Shown here: piece by piece, positions 1 to 11,400 of the stretch | Layout: the number at the start of each line of letters is the position of its first letter | How positions within the stretch are numbered: position 1 is the first letter of the stretch | Origin: Theocolax elegans | Taxonomy: Eukaryota > Arthropoda > Insecta > Hymenoptera > Cerocephalidae | DNA length: 64,000 nt | Reading direction: 5' to 3' | NCBI GenBank assembly: GCA_026168455.1 | Contig: CM047425.1 | Location: forward strand, 46,758,362 to 46,822,361 | Notes under the pieces: generated by a model | What the model saw: only the letters and a program-made list of their open reading frames with translations | What the model was told of the DNA's origin: nothing | Databases searched by the model: none | Made by a program: the position numbers and the translations under genes

Positions 1-33
<33 letters not shown>

Positions 34-123
34 GAAGATATATACGTGTGTGTGTGTATGCTGAATCCTAAAATCTTAAAAGCGGCGAAATATTTATAGA
101 ATATAGAGAGAGATATATATGCG
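1..123. repeat. AT and GT microsatellites plus short dispersed repeat
   Basis: An (AT)n run is followed by a short (GT)n run. Bases 58-118 then resemble the sequence at 11942-12003 and 15573-15634: all three run through a CTGAAT/TTGAAT start, a GGCG(GCG) block, GAAATATTTAT and a GAGAGATAT end. This marks a short dispersed repeat that commonly sits beside GT/CA or AT tracts in this genome. Confidence 0.6.
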
Positions 124-1104
124 TCGTTCTCTGTGAAATCGAAGATGAAAAAAATGATTACTGCTATAACTATGGGAATATGTTTTAACAACGTCCAGTA
201 TTTCACCTATTTTTTTCAGATTTTTTGGGGACCATTATTTTAAGTTACAGGGAGTCAAAATTGACATTTGAGCACTTTTTGCATTATATGCCCATTTTCA
301 TGAATTTGTAGCTCCAAGGGGATGCATTTTTCACTAAAAACATAAATATGACTTTTTTGTAAAATTTTCTGAATTTTTAATTAAAAATTCTTTTAAAATC
401 ATAAATGTATGCTGTCACACTCCTGTAAGTCATTTAAACCTTAAATAGTGAAAATCAACAATTCTGCTCTGGACTCTGAAAACCTAATACTGTCTAAAAG
501 ATGTCTTTTTATAGTCAGAAACTGCCTATAATTTTCCAGAGTGGGTCTAAATTATTAAGATCACTTATGGTCAAAATATCTGGGAAAAGTGCCCGAAATA
601 TTAATAGAAATGTATATTTGTTGCCTTATAACGATGAATCTATTAGCATGATCATTGCAAAAAAATTTATGCACTTACCTTGGAGTGGTAGAAAAGTATC
701 AGCACTTGTTTCAGAATCCATCTAATCCCCTGTAAGCTGCTAAGAATACAAATATTATTGTACAATTATAAAAAAATAATTTTTAACATTTATAATGTTG
801 GATTTTCAATTATACAACCACTTTAAGAATTATGATATTAATCTGTAGGATTACTATAAAAGTATCAACATTATTATTATTATTATTCTGCCATACATTG
901 TTTAAATTTCACAAATTTGTCACTGTCAATTAGTCATATTAATCATTGTAATTTCAGAACTGATTTGTTAATATATTTTTTGTATTAATTACGTATCCAA
1001 TATTGTTATAATAATAATATTGATACATTTATATTAATCCTTCCGATTAGTATCATAATTCTTATAGTGGTTGTAAAATTAAAAATCCAGTATTATAAAT
1101 ATTT
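124..1104 (+). mobile_element. foldback (long inverted repeat) element, copy 1, right arm truncated
   Basis: This copy begins in the same TTCTCTGTGAAATCGAAGATG terminus region as the complete copy at 2090-3721, and runs parallel to that copy's left arm to about 850. The sequence near 1040-1100 (AAAATTAAAAATCCAGTATT) is the inverted counterpart of 785-860, so the start of the right arm is present and then lost. No transposase is encoded. A 74-codon open frame (501-725) is retained here. Flanks are AT repeats, which fits insertion into TA-rich DNA. The superfamily is unknown to me. Confidence 0.75.
501..725 (+). CDS. small open frame recurring in foldback arms
   Basis: A 74-codon frame starts with MSFYSQKLP and contains a stretch beginning SLMVKISGKSARNINRN (LMVKISGKSARNINRN in this copy). 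The same frame is open at 3116-3340 (minus), 51194-51418 (plus) and 52547-52771 (minus), with only a few substitutions. It is truncated by a frameshift at 32123-32311 (minus) and interrupted by a stop in the left arm of the copy at 2090-3721. I recognise no domain. Near-identical DNA arms could preserve the frame passively, so coding status is doubtful. It is listed because recurrence across copies is the only coding-like signal in this family. Confidence 0.2.
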   Translation: MSFYSQKLPIIFQSGSKLLRSLMVKISGKSARNINRNVYLLPYNDESISMIIAKKFMHLPWSGRKVSALVSESI

Positions 1105-1129
1105 ATTTATATATATATATAAATATATA

Positions 1130-1810
1130 CATAAAGGCTGCGCCCCCTGAACGCTTCGCGCTCGAAACCCCTGTTTTTGGATTATTAAATTAAAAATGAA
1201 AAAAAAATGACATTGAATTTCTGCGAACTTCGGTAATTTTTCATAAATTTTCAAAAAAAGTCACAATATTATAAAGAAATTTAAAACCTCCCTGTATTTG
1301 GATTATTAAATTAAATAAGAAAAACAAAGTTTTAGATTGAAGATACCTGAATTTCGGTAATTTATCACCAATTTTCAAGAAAAGCCACAATGCATCGAAT
1401 TTTCCTGAATTTTTGATAATTTATAATGAATTTAAAAAAAACACCCTATTTTCATATTATTTAATTATAAAGAAAACAAAATATGATGTGCAATTTTGTT
1501 AAATTTTGAATATTTATCATGAATTTTCAAGAAACCCCACAAATTGCATTGAATTTTCCTGAATTTTATACGTAATAAATAATTTAAAAAAAAAACACTA
1601 TTCTTAAGAACCACCCGATGCATTGTAATTCCTAGTTTTTAAATAATTTCCAAAAACTATTCAAATAAGCAACCTCTTACATAGTACATTTTAAAATATT
1701 AATAATTTATTACAAAATTTCTAAGAAAAATCACAAATTGCCCCCGCCCCTCAGCACGCTTCACGCGCAAGCCCCCTATTTTTAATTTCGATGTATATTT
1801 TTTCTGGGAT
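1130..1810. repeat. degenerate AT-rich tandem repeats between two GC-rich hairpin boxes
   Basis: Phrases such as GAATTTTCCTGAATTTT, GAATTTTCAAGAAA and CCACAA recur at irregular spacing between 1200 and 1740, giving a decayed tandem array. Each side carries a GCGCCCCCTGAACGCTTCGCGC-like box (about 1139-1168 and 1741-1775), a degraded version of the double hairpin at 6357-6395. No coding potential is seen. Confidence 0.5.
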
Positions 1811-2089
1811 TTGATCGCAGTTTTTGTAAGTATCTAGCGAGATGCCAACGTAGTCAATTTGCCGTTTTCCCGTGCGCACATACATGCGAGTCGGTGAAAC
1901 ACGGCCTTATTGAATTAGGTAACGTGTTGCTAATTTATAAATTTTCTGGCAAGCATTTGATAGATATTTCACATGCTAAGAAATGTATTCTTGCTGCTTA
2001 TTAATTTTTGTTTTTTTCACAAATTAAGCATCATAATTTAATTTCTTTTTCCTTGCATTGCGCAGTGCAGCGTTTGCATATATATATAT
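1811..2089. other. no gene seen; slightly CpG-richer spacer
   Basis: Bases 1811-1920 are a little richer in CpG than their surroundings, but no open frame, tRNA or repeat unit can be supported. The stretch ends in a (TA)n run into which the next foldback element is inserted. Confidence 0.4.
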
Positions 2090-3721
2090 GGGTGGTTCTC
2101 TGTGACATCGAAGATGAAAAAAATAAATATTGCTATAACTGTGGGAATATGTTTTAGAGGTATCCAGTAGTTCTCCTGAATATTTTCAGATTTTTTCTGG
2201 GCCATTATTTTAAGTTACAGAGAGTCAAAGTTGACATTTTAGCACTTTTTTGCATTATATGCCCATTTTCATGAATTTTTAGCTCCCAGGGGATGCATTT
2301 TTCACTAAAAACATAAGTATGACTTTTTTTGTAAAATTTTCCGAACTTTTCATTAAAAATACTTTTAAAGACATAAATGTATGCTGCCACACTCTTGTAA
2401 GCTATTTAAACCTTAAATAGTAAAAATCAGCAATTCTGCTCCGGACTCTGGTAACCTAATACTGTCTAAAACATGTCTTTTTATAGTCAATAACTGCCTA
2501 AAAATTTCCAGAGTGGGTCTAAATCATTAAGATCACTTATGGTCAAAATATCCGGGAAAAGTGCCCGAAATATTAATAGAAATGTATATTTGTTGCCTTA
2601 TAACGATTAATCTATTAGCATGATCATTGCAAAAAAATTTATGCACTTACCTTGGAGTGGTAGAAAAGTATCAACACTTGTTTCAGAATCCATCTAATCC
2701 CCTGTAAGCTGCTAAGAATACAAATATTATTATACAAATGTTAAAAATTAATTTTTAAACATTTATAATGCTGAATTTTTAGTTTTCATCCCTTACAAGA
2801 ATTATAATACTAATCTGAAGGATTATTATAAATATATAAACATCATTATTACAATAACTGAATATACGTATTTAATACAAAAGATATATAAATAAATCGG
2901 ATATATAATTATAATGAATAATATGATAACGTGACAGTGACAAGATTGTGAAATCTAAACAATGTATTGCTGAATAATAATAATAATAATGTTACAGATT
3001 AGTATTATAATTCTTGTAAGGGATGTAAAACTAAAAATCCAGCATTATAAATGTTTAAAAAATAATTTTTTATAATTTTATAATAATATTTGTATTTTTA
3101 GCAGCTTACAGGGGATTAGGTGGATACTGAAACAAGTGGAGATACTTTTCTACCACTCCAAGGTAAGTGCACAAATTTTTTTGCAATGATCATGCTAATA
3201 GATTCATCGTTATAAGGCAACAAATATACATTTCTATTAATATTTCGGGCACTTTTCCCGGATATTTTGACCATAAGTGATCTTAATGATTTAGACCCAC
3301 TCTGGAAATTTTTAGGTAGTATCTGACTATAAAAAGACATCTTTTAGACAGTATTAGGTTACCAGAGTCCGGAGCAGAATTGCTGATTTTCACTATTTAA
3401 TGTTTAAATGGCTTACAAGAGTGTGACAGCATACATTTATGTCTTTAAAAGTATTTTTAATAAAAGTTCGGAAAATTTTACAAAAAAGTCATACTTTTGT
3501 TTTTAGTGAAAAATGCATCCCCTGGGAGCTAAAAATTCATGAAAATGGGCATATAATGCAAAAAAGTGCTAAAATGTCAACTTTGACTCTCTGTAACTTA
3601 AAATAATGGCCCAGAAAAAATCTGAAAATATTCAGGAGAACTACTGGATACCTCTAAAACATATTCCCACAGTTATAGCAATATTTATTTTTTTCATCTT
3701 CGATGTCACAGAGAACCACCC
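2090..3721. mobile_element. complete foldback element, copy 2
   Basis: The left end GGGTGGTTCTCTGTGACATC (2090 on) is matched in reverse complement at 3702-3721, ending in GAACCACCC. The two arms, roughly 800 bp each, are near mirror images around a short AT-rich loop near 2860-2980. The element sits inside TATATA on both sides, so a TA target duplication is likely but cannot be separated from the microsatellite. It encodes no transposase and must be non-autonomous. The right arm keeps the 74-codon frame (3116-3340, minus) and the left arm keeps a 61-codon antisense frame (2205-2390, minus). Confidence 0.85.
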
Positions 3722-3741
3722 ATATATATATATATATATAT

Positions 3742-6343
3742 TGTGACGCTTCCACTGGGGATTAAGGCAGAGGTCGCAAAATCAATTTGAAAAACACTGT
3801 TAATTGTAAAAAGGGGATTACTGGCAATCCTTTATTTTAATACAAGAAACCCGATAGGGTAGTATACAAACGCGCCGTTTGCCAGTCACGGCTTAAAATT
3901 TCATTCGCCAACGTTCGCGGTCAAAGTTACGCGGTTTGACGCGTCGAACACACACACACACTTTCACGGAAAAGGAGCTGGAGAACTGGAGGCGAAACTC
4001 ACCTACACACTAGGAGAATCGTCTTCGAAGAAATCCCAATCACTCAACGCAGGCGGTTACTATCTATATGTTTTTGGTTTTCAAATCGCGTTACGGCTGT
4101 TTGCTTATACCGATCGGGAAGCTCTGCTCTCACGGCAGCTCGTTTCGTCTCGGAGCGAGCTCTGCGCGAAGACGCAGCGCACTCGTCGCTGCTCTCGACT
4201 CGGCGGCCGTGCGAAAGCTATGCCGGGCCTCTCGAACGTGCGCGCATGCTTTCGTATACAGTGAGCCATGCATGGTCAGTAATTTGCATTGACCGTTCAT
4301 GGCGAAGTGGCGGAAACCCGTTCTCAGATTCCCTGAGTTGGGTAAGGGTGAGTGACTTGGCCCCCATTTCCGAGAGCCCGATATAAACCTCCTACGACAG
4401 TGGAGGAAGAGGATTGCCACTAGTGCGCCTCGAAATCGAGTTGTTTCGTCGAGCCTGTATCGGCGATTCACTGTTTAACATGCTATATTTCTTGGTTTAC
4501 TAACACGCTTAGTTTGTCGAAGATATGCCGTTAACGATTATTCTATTCATCTGGGCGACTTCGTCAAGGGAGACTCTACCTAGGGATGAAGGGACGGCCG
4601 CTAAATCAAAGTAGATACCCTTCGGGGTGTACTACGTGTAGCGTCAAAATGCTGAGGCGGGCCTCTCGAGGTCCGCCTTGGGGCACATCCGGACCGAAGT
4701 AGTTTCTCATCCAGACGATAAAAGTTGCTGGGAAGTCTCACAGAAGGGTGTCTCTTTCATCAATAGATCCCTGTGTATAAAGTCAGTAAGTCGAGTTGTA
4801 GTATACTTCCGAACTGAAGACTTTGCATAGGGTGAGATGTTAAAAACACTAAAGCGTACAAACCTTTTGTATTCTACGCTTTTTTCTCTTTCAAGGGATT
4901 TTTCGAATGGTATCCCTTGGAGGGCTTGTGGAAGGATTGTCGAATGTTTTATCCTTCACAAGCCATAGCGTACAAGCCAGTAGACTTGTACGCTTTTTTC
5001 TCTTTCAGGGGATTTTCGAATGGTATCCCTTAGAGAGTTTGTGAAGGGATTGTCGAATGTCTTACCCTTCACAAATGTTCGAACGTTAGGCCACCTACCG
5101 CAAAACCTCCACGGGGATCCGGGGAGTAATAGGAAGATGTGCTTCGGCATGTCGACAGTTGGACCCATATGACTTTACTATGGTACGCAGGGACTGGGTA
5201 CGCGCCCCACGTTGCCGTACCTCTGAGTCAAAGTGAAACGCCAGCGTGTCCCAGTTTGGGTTGGACTCTGCGGGGTATGTGGTTGCAAGCAGACTTGACG
5301 GGTGAAGCGAAGTTGACCCGGATGCCGCTTATGTTCGAAAGCGGACGAATGCGGTGAGCTAAACTCCGCCGCATTCACACCGAGAATTACGACTCTAGGC
5401 TAGCCGTCGCAAGGCGGTGGGCCATCGTAAGGAGTTTTGGTACACTGTTTCAAGTGGCCTCAGATCGCGGTTAACCGATCCCAAAGGCGACTCTTGACGA
5501 CTTTCGTAACTCAAAAAGTTATCGAAATGCCGAATCGAATTCGAAGCGCTTGGGACCATTTAGAACAAAGCTACTTGGATCCCGAGGGGTTGCCAAAGTC
5601 GAATGACGGAGGAACCAGGGCAATCAAATATTGTCAGCTAGACGGTGCAATGTTGCCCTATGGAAAGGCTCTAATACAGTCATAGAATACATGACCGTTC
5701 ATGGCGATGTCACGGTGTTGACATTCGCAGGCCGACAGGAATAGTGGTGCTGGAGTTTGGATTTGAAAGGATATATTCATGGAGCTCGAGGTTGGTGCTG
5801 CAGGAGGTTCCGGTGTCAGGTAATATTTCCAATCGTTCCTTAATAGCTGTGCGTTAGGCTAATTAGGTCGTTTGTTTGACATTTCTAGGTACAGTTTTAA
5901 CGGCGACCTAGGAGCCTGGGTAATTTCCTCTGGTTGGCTGAGATATGGGTTCCATACGAGTGCTTAGGGAGAAGCATTTACCTCCAGGATATCGTAGGTA
6001 AGTGCGGCTGTTTCTGTAGCAGTAGTATTATTATTTATAGCTACTCGATACTAGGCTGGAGCGAGGACCTGGATGTTAAAGCGAGGCCACTCTATGTGTA
6101 ACCTGGGAGCACTATCGAACCTCATAGCCTCTACTGCTGGTCTACGGTTTCTTAGCATGGTGCTGGAGCCAAGGATCAGGGAGGATCATTTCCAAGGAGT
6201 AGGACTGGTTCTCGAGGTTTACTGGAAGGGATAGTGTGTGTGTCCCCTCTCTTCGAGCATCTTGTGGCTTGCTCGCCTAGTGCTACGTGTTGTAACGTAG
6301 AGTAAAATATCTAAGTTACATGTGATGTAAGCACATCGTCACA
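3742..6343 (-). mobile_element. large LTR-like insertion with TGTGACG/CGTCACA ends
   Basis: The block is 2.6 kb, clearly GC-richer than its surroundings, starts TGTGACG (3742) and ends CGTCACA (6343). It is embedded in (AT)n so that an ATAT target duplication is possible. TTTATTTTAAT at about 3832 would be a poly(A) signal if read on the minus strand, as in the two other elements with the same ends (22780-23821, 25498-26761). No gag or pol is seen; the frames 4130-4471 (minus) and 5437-5685 (plus) have no recognisable domain. The best reading is a solo LTR, or a non-autonomous element, in minus orientation. A TIR DNA element is the alternative. Its length is unusual for an LTR. Confidence 0.5.
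4868..5085. repeat. tandem duplication of about 115 bp inside the LTR-like element
   Basis: The phrase TTTTTTCTCTTTCA, followed by GGGATT, TTCGAATGGTATCCCTT and a GGATTGTCGAATGT block, occurs twice with about 115 bp spacing (near 4880 and 4995). Between the copies GCGTACAAG and CTTGTACGC form a hairpin. The two units differ at several sites, so the duplication is not recent. Confidence 0.75.
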
Positions 6344-6356
6344 ATATATATATATA

Positions 6357-6412
6357 TACTAGGGGGGCTTCGCCCCCCTGCGCGCTTCGCGCGCCAACTC
6401 CCTATTTTTAAT
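6357..6412 (-). repeat. double GC-rich hairpin, possible Helitron-like 3' end
   Basis: On the plus strand CTAG is followed by GGGGGGCTTCGCCCCCC and then GCGCGCTTCGCGCGC, two perfect hairpins with TTCG-type loops. Read on the minus strand, the hairpins end in CTAG followed by T. That resembles the CTRR-T terminus of Helitrons, although the usual spacer between hairpin and CTRR is absent. Degraded relatives lie near 1140 and 1741. Confidence 0.35.
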
Positions 6413-7341
6413 TTCGAAAAAGGTTTTTCGTAATTAATTTATTTAAAATAATGTTTTAAATTGTATTATTTTTTCACTACCATGGACACCTTAAAAATTA
6501 AACAGATTCATACAACACCTTGGAGGTATTGCTATAGTTATTATAATTTATAAATAAAAGTTTACCAAAATTTAGTGTAATGAAATCAGAATAAAAATAA
6601 TAAAAAAAAATAAAGACATATTAAATGTTAACTGTAAATTTTAAACTATATGAATTCTTATAAAGCTTCAATTTATATTTTAATAATTATAAATGTTAAT
6701 GAAAAATTAACTTACCAATAATAGTAAAGTACATATACCTACTAAATTGTAGTATTTTAGTTAACAACTTATTAACATTTTGGATTATTTTAAACTGTTA
6801 TAAATAGAAATTCACCTTCTAAAATTAATTTATTTAATGACGAACGATCATCGCCAAAAGTTCTATGTCATTAATATTTTGTACTTTAATAGTAATAAAA
6901 CTTTCTTCTTAATTAAATTAATTTTTGTATTATTTTTAAAGAATTATTTATAAAATTTTAGCGCTATATAAATAAAAACCTGTTTCTTCCATTTCTCCCG
7001 TGATTCGTAATTTGCACTCTATTTCAAAATTTGCGTTTTAATCCATAATTATATCCAATTTATTTTTACTATGCAGAGCCCAAATATTTATTTTGATTAT
7101 TATAAACAAATTCATTTCTTAAATATCCTTCTATTTCTAATAAATACATACTTGTTTATTTAAAATATTGTGTTATATAAATATAAATTATCTACACACT
7201 TATATATCCATACAATTTTGAAATATTAATTTAAAAAATATTTAAATTAAATGCTCCTAAATTAATAGTTTTTGAAAATCTATTCAAATGTAATTCGTAT
7301 TTTATATTGCCACTGTTAAAATTTGAATTTTCTTTTGCCTA
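6413..7341. other. AT-rich DNA, no gene seen
   Basis: Very AT-rich sequence without an open frame of note, tRNA or clear repeat unit. It may be the decayed body of whatever element the hairpins at 6357 belong to, but nothing in it supports that directly. Confidence 0.4.
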
Positions 7342-8169
7342 TACTGTTTATAATAGAATTATCTTAAAAATGCAATAATATATTTAATTTTTAACCCATT
7401 GTATATATCATATAGATATTTGGAAAAGTGTATGTTATACTTGATTAATATTTATTTAATCTTCAAACAATTTTGCATCTGTATTTAAAGCATTACATTG
7501 CATTTTAGATCCGTTATTATTATTGGGTATACGTTTAAAAATTTTATAATAGAGCCATTACTGTTTATAATAGAATTATCTTAAAAATGCAATAATTAAT
7601 GTATTAATTTTTAATTTATTGTATATTTCACATATAGATATTTGAAAAAGTGTATGTTATACTTGATTAATATTTATTTTATCTTCGTAAAATTGTGCAT
7701 ATTTTTAAAAACATTACATTAAATTTTAGGTCCGTTTTTATTTTATGAGTTTTATCAGGAATAAGTAAACTAATACACATTCTTTCAAGTTATATTCACA
7801 ACTTTTTTTTGCGCACGGAAAAAATACATATATTATCTATTCTTGAAAAAACAAATAACACGTACACACATACACACACACACACACACTTCTGGGTTAG
7901 AATTTCTAATTTCAATGTAAATGTTATATAAAATACATGCCAATATTCAACTTAAAAAAAGTGTAAGTGCGCTACAATTGATTTTTTATCCAAAAGTTTG
8001 AAAGAAAGCTTGGAGCAATACCTTTCAAATAGTCTGTAGCATTTTTATGGCCTTCAGTTCTGTAAAAAGTTATGAATTATCTTAAAAATGCAATAATTAA
8101 TGTATTTAATTTTTAACCCATTGTATATATCACATATGGATATTTGGAAAAGTGTATGTTCATACACAC
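7342..8169. repeat. three copies of a 215 bp AT-rich unit
   Basis: A unit beginning ACTGTTTATAATAGAATTATC and running through AAAATGCAATAAT to a GATATTTGRAAAAGTGTATGTT box occurs at 7342 and 7558. A 5'-shortened third copy starts at about 8073. The third copy is interrupted at GTGTATGTT by the (CA)n tract that carries the R1-clade retrotransposon. A (CA)n run lies at 7861-7890. The text GTAAGTGCGCTACAATT near 7962 also occurs near 57115, inside the large inverted-repeat element, hinting at a fragment of that family here. Confidence 0.7.
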
Positions 8170-8225
8170 ACACTCACACACACACACACCCACACACACA
8201 CACACACAGACACACACACACACAG
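8161..8225. repeat. (CA)n microsatellite at the retrotransposon 5' junction
   Basis: An almost pure CA run with occasional CACAT, CACTC and CACCC variants directly precedes retrotransposon coding sequence. The same kind of tract follows the poly(A) tail at 11626, so the element lies inside a CA/ACAY-type array. Confidence 0.9.
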
Positions 8226-8418
8226 AGTTCGACTGCGAGAGGTATCCTCGCGCTGCTACCGATGCCACGAATCGGGACACATCGCGAGGGAGTGCAAGAG
8301 CGCAGTCGACCGGTCAGCGCAATGCTATCGGTGCGGCCAAGAGGGCCACAAAGCAGTGGATTGCGAGGCCAAAGCCAAGACCTCGCATGAGCAAGGAGCA
8401 CACATCAAAAATGATTAA
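8226..8418 (+). pseudogene. ORF1 (gag) C-terminal fragment of an R1-clade retrotransposon
   Basis: This is the frame just upstream of and overlapping ORF2. It contains two perfect CCHC zinc knuckles: C-x2-C-x4-H-x4-C at 8254-8295 (CYRCHESGHIAREC) and again at 8323-8364 (CYRCGQEGHKAVDC). Paired or triple knuckles at the end of ORF1 are typical of R1-clade elements, where the protein binds the element's RNA. Only about 64 codons remain; the 5' part of ORF1 and the 5' UTR are missing and CA repeats replace them, so the element is 5'-truncated. The stop (TAA, 8416-8418) overlaps the probable ORF2 start ATG at 8411. Confidence 0.85.
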
Positions 8419-11400
8419 GGTGCTCCAAATAAACCTCAACCACTGCGCTGTGGCCCAGGACTTGCTGTCCCAGCTGGTCAGAGAGGAGAGAGCGGACGTA
8501 GCGATCATCAGCGAGGAGTTCCGGGATCTCGAGAAGTCGAACTGGGTAAGGGATGCCACGGGCAAGGCGGCCATCTGGGTATGTGGAAATATACACATCT
8601 CCAGAAAGATGGTCGCCCCCCTTCCCAGCTTTACCTGGGTGGAGGTGGCGGGGGTACGCATGTACAGCTGCTACTTCCCGCCCAGCGATTGCACCGAGGA
8701 CTTTGCGAGATCTCTGGATGCAGTCGTCACCAGTGCTCGGTCCTCATGGCTACCGGTCGCAATCGGTGGGGACTTTAATGCTTGGGCGACGGACTGGGGT
8801 AGCGCCAAGACCAACGCGCGTGGTCGCGCACTTCTCGAGGCGTTCGCTCTACTGGGGCTGGAGATCGCTAACACAGGGACAACGCCGACTTTCACAAAAG
8901 CCGGCAAGTCGTCCATAGTCGACCTCACCTTCGTCGATCCTAGATTGATGGGGAGAGGGGGACTCGGCTGGAAAGTTAGCGATCGTTACACGGGTAGTGA
9001 CCACCAAGCACTCGTGTACCAGCTCCAGCTGACCAGCGGGAGGACAAAGAGAGCAGAAAGAGGAGCAAGAGAGAGATGGGCACCAGCCACGTTTGATCGT
9101 GAGACGTTCCTCTGCTCCCTTGAGGGGGCAAAAGTGGAGGGAACCGCCGAAGAAAAAGCACGAGGTCTCACGAATGCCCTAACAGCGGCTTGCGATGCCT
9201 CTATGGCCGTGAAGTTTAACCCTCGCGGCCGCCCACCGATAATCTGGTGGAGTGAGGACATCGCAGAAAAGAGACGTGAGTGCCTGCGTGCCAGAAGGCT
9301 GCACCAAAGAGCGAGGGGAACACCGCGATTCCAAGATCGTTCCGCAGAATACGAACAAAAGCGGAGGGATCTCAAGGTGGCCATCAAGGCTGCCAAGAGA
9401 AAGTGTTGGCGGGAGCTCTGTGAGGAGGTGGACCACGACCCCTGGGGCAGACCGTATAAAACGGTTATGAATAAGATCAACCCCGGGGGAGCTGTTGCAC
9501 CCACTGACCCAGTTTTTCTGGACGGAGTCGTCCGCCACCTGTTTCCAGAACATCGGAAAAGGGCAGCAGAGACGGGCCTGATGGCCACCATTGGTGCAGC
9601 CGAGTCGCCAGACATTAGTGAAGCCGAACTGAGGATGGCCGCTAAGGGTATTTCCGTCCGTAAAGCCCCAGGGCCTGACGGAATACCTGGCCTGGCCGTC
9701 AAGACAGCGGCGATGAGTGCTCCGGGCTTGTTCCTGGACGCATTCAACGCATGCATAAGAGGAGGTTGCTTCCCGGCCCAGTGGAAGACGCAGAGGCTGG
9801 TACTCCTACCAAAGGGAAACAAACCCCCGGAGGAGCCATCATCTTACCGCCCGCTCTGTCTACTGGATATAGTTGGGAAGCTCCTGGAGCGGGTGATCTG
9901 CGCCAGGCTTGCAGAGGCCATCGGTCGGGCCGGAGACCTCTCCGACAACCAGTTCGGCTTCCGAAAGGGTCGATCGACCATGGATGCTGTAGGCAGAGTT
10001 GTTGGCATAGCCACAAACGCCATCAATGCTGGTCGGAGTGCAAGGCGGATGTGTGCCATCATCACCTTGGACATCCGGAATGCCTTCAACTCTGCCAGAT
10101 GGGACGACATCATGCTGTCCCTGCAGCACTTCCAAGTGCCACTCTATCTCAGGGAGGTCACCTCGAGTTACCTGACTGACCGTACTCTGCTCTACGACAC
10201 CGACGACGGTGTGCACTCCCACAACATCACGGGAGGCGTGCCGCAGGGTTCGGTCATTGGGCCCCTACTCTGGAACGTTGTCTATGACGGCCTGCTTAGG
10301 CAGCAACTTCCGGAGGGTGTCTCGATGGTGGCTTTCGCGGACGACGTGGCGCTAGTGGTGGTCGCAAAGAGTGTCGAAGACATCGAATATCTCGGAGACG
10401 TCTCTATAGAAGTGGTCGCCACTTGGTTGAGAGACCACGGACTTAGGCTGGCGGCGGAAAAAACGGAGGCGGTGCTCATCTCTCGCACAAAAAAGGAGAG
10501 GACCGCCACCTTCACGGTAGGTAAAGAACGGATACGGTCGGTGAAAACGTTGAAGTATTTAGGGGTCACACTAGACGCGCGGCTGTCGTTCAAACACCAT
10601 CTCGCGAACGCAGGCTCAAAGGCGGCAAAGGTGGTCCGTGCGCTGGCGGGCATCATGCCCAACATCGGGGGACCCCAGCAACCGCGAAGGTCTCTCCTTG
10701 CCTCGGTGGTGAGCTCAGTAATTTTATACGGAGCTCCTATCTGGGCTGATGCCCTGAACAGGCACAAGAGCTTTGGTGCTCCGTGTCAGAGAGCCTGCAG
10801 GATAGCCGCGCTAAGGGTGGCCCGGGCGTACCGAACCGTATCTGACATTGCGCTCTCGGTGATCGCGGGGACCGCCCCCTTCGACCTCCTGGCATCCGAG
10901 AGAGCTGAAAGACACCGTGAGGGTGGGCGACGCGTAGAAGAGAATCGCTGCTATAAGCGATGGTCATTGCGGACCGTAGAGGAGTGGCAGCGGAGATGGG
11001 ACTCAGCCAGGGACGGCCGCTGGACCTACCGTATCATCCCGCGGATCCGGGAGTGGGCGAGCAGGAAACACGGCTTCGTCAGTTTCCAGCTTACCCAGGT
11101 GTTGACCGGGCACGGATGCTTCCGTAGCTACCTATTTCGTATAGGGGTCTACGGCAGCGCAGAGTGCCCGGCTTGTCCAGGGGTGGACGAAGACGTGGAA
11201 CACGTCCTCCTATGGTGTCCTCGTTTCAGGGAGGAACGGGACCAGTTTCAAGTCACTTCGAGCGGTCCCCTCACCCCTGAGAGCATCGGGGCGTGCCTGC
11301 TTGACTCCCAGGAGGGATGGAACGCGGTAGTGACCCTCTGTACGTCCGTAGTGGACAGGCTGGGTCTCATCAGAAGAGAAGAGGAGAGAGGAGTTGCGAT

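Noticed and set aside
9000..10970. Several long antisense frames opposite the R1-clade ORF2 (for example 8986-9822)
   Set aside because: They are shadows of GC-rich coding sequence; ORF2 on the plus strand has all catalytic motifs.
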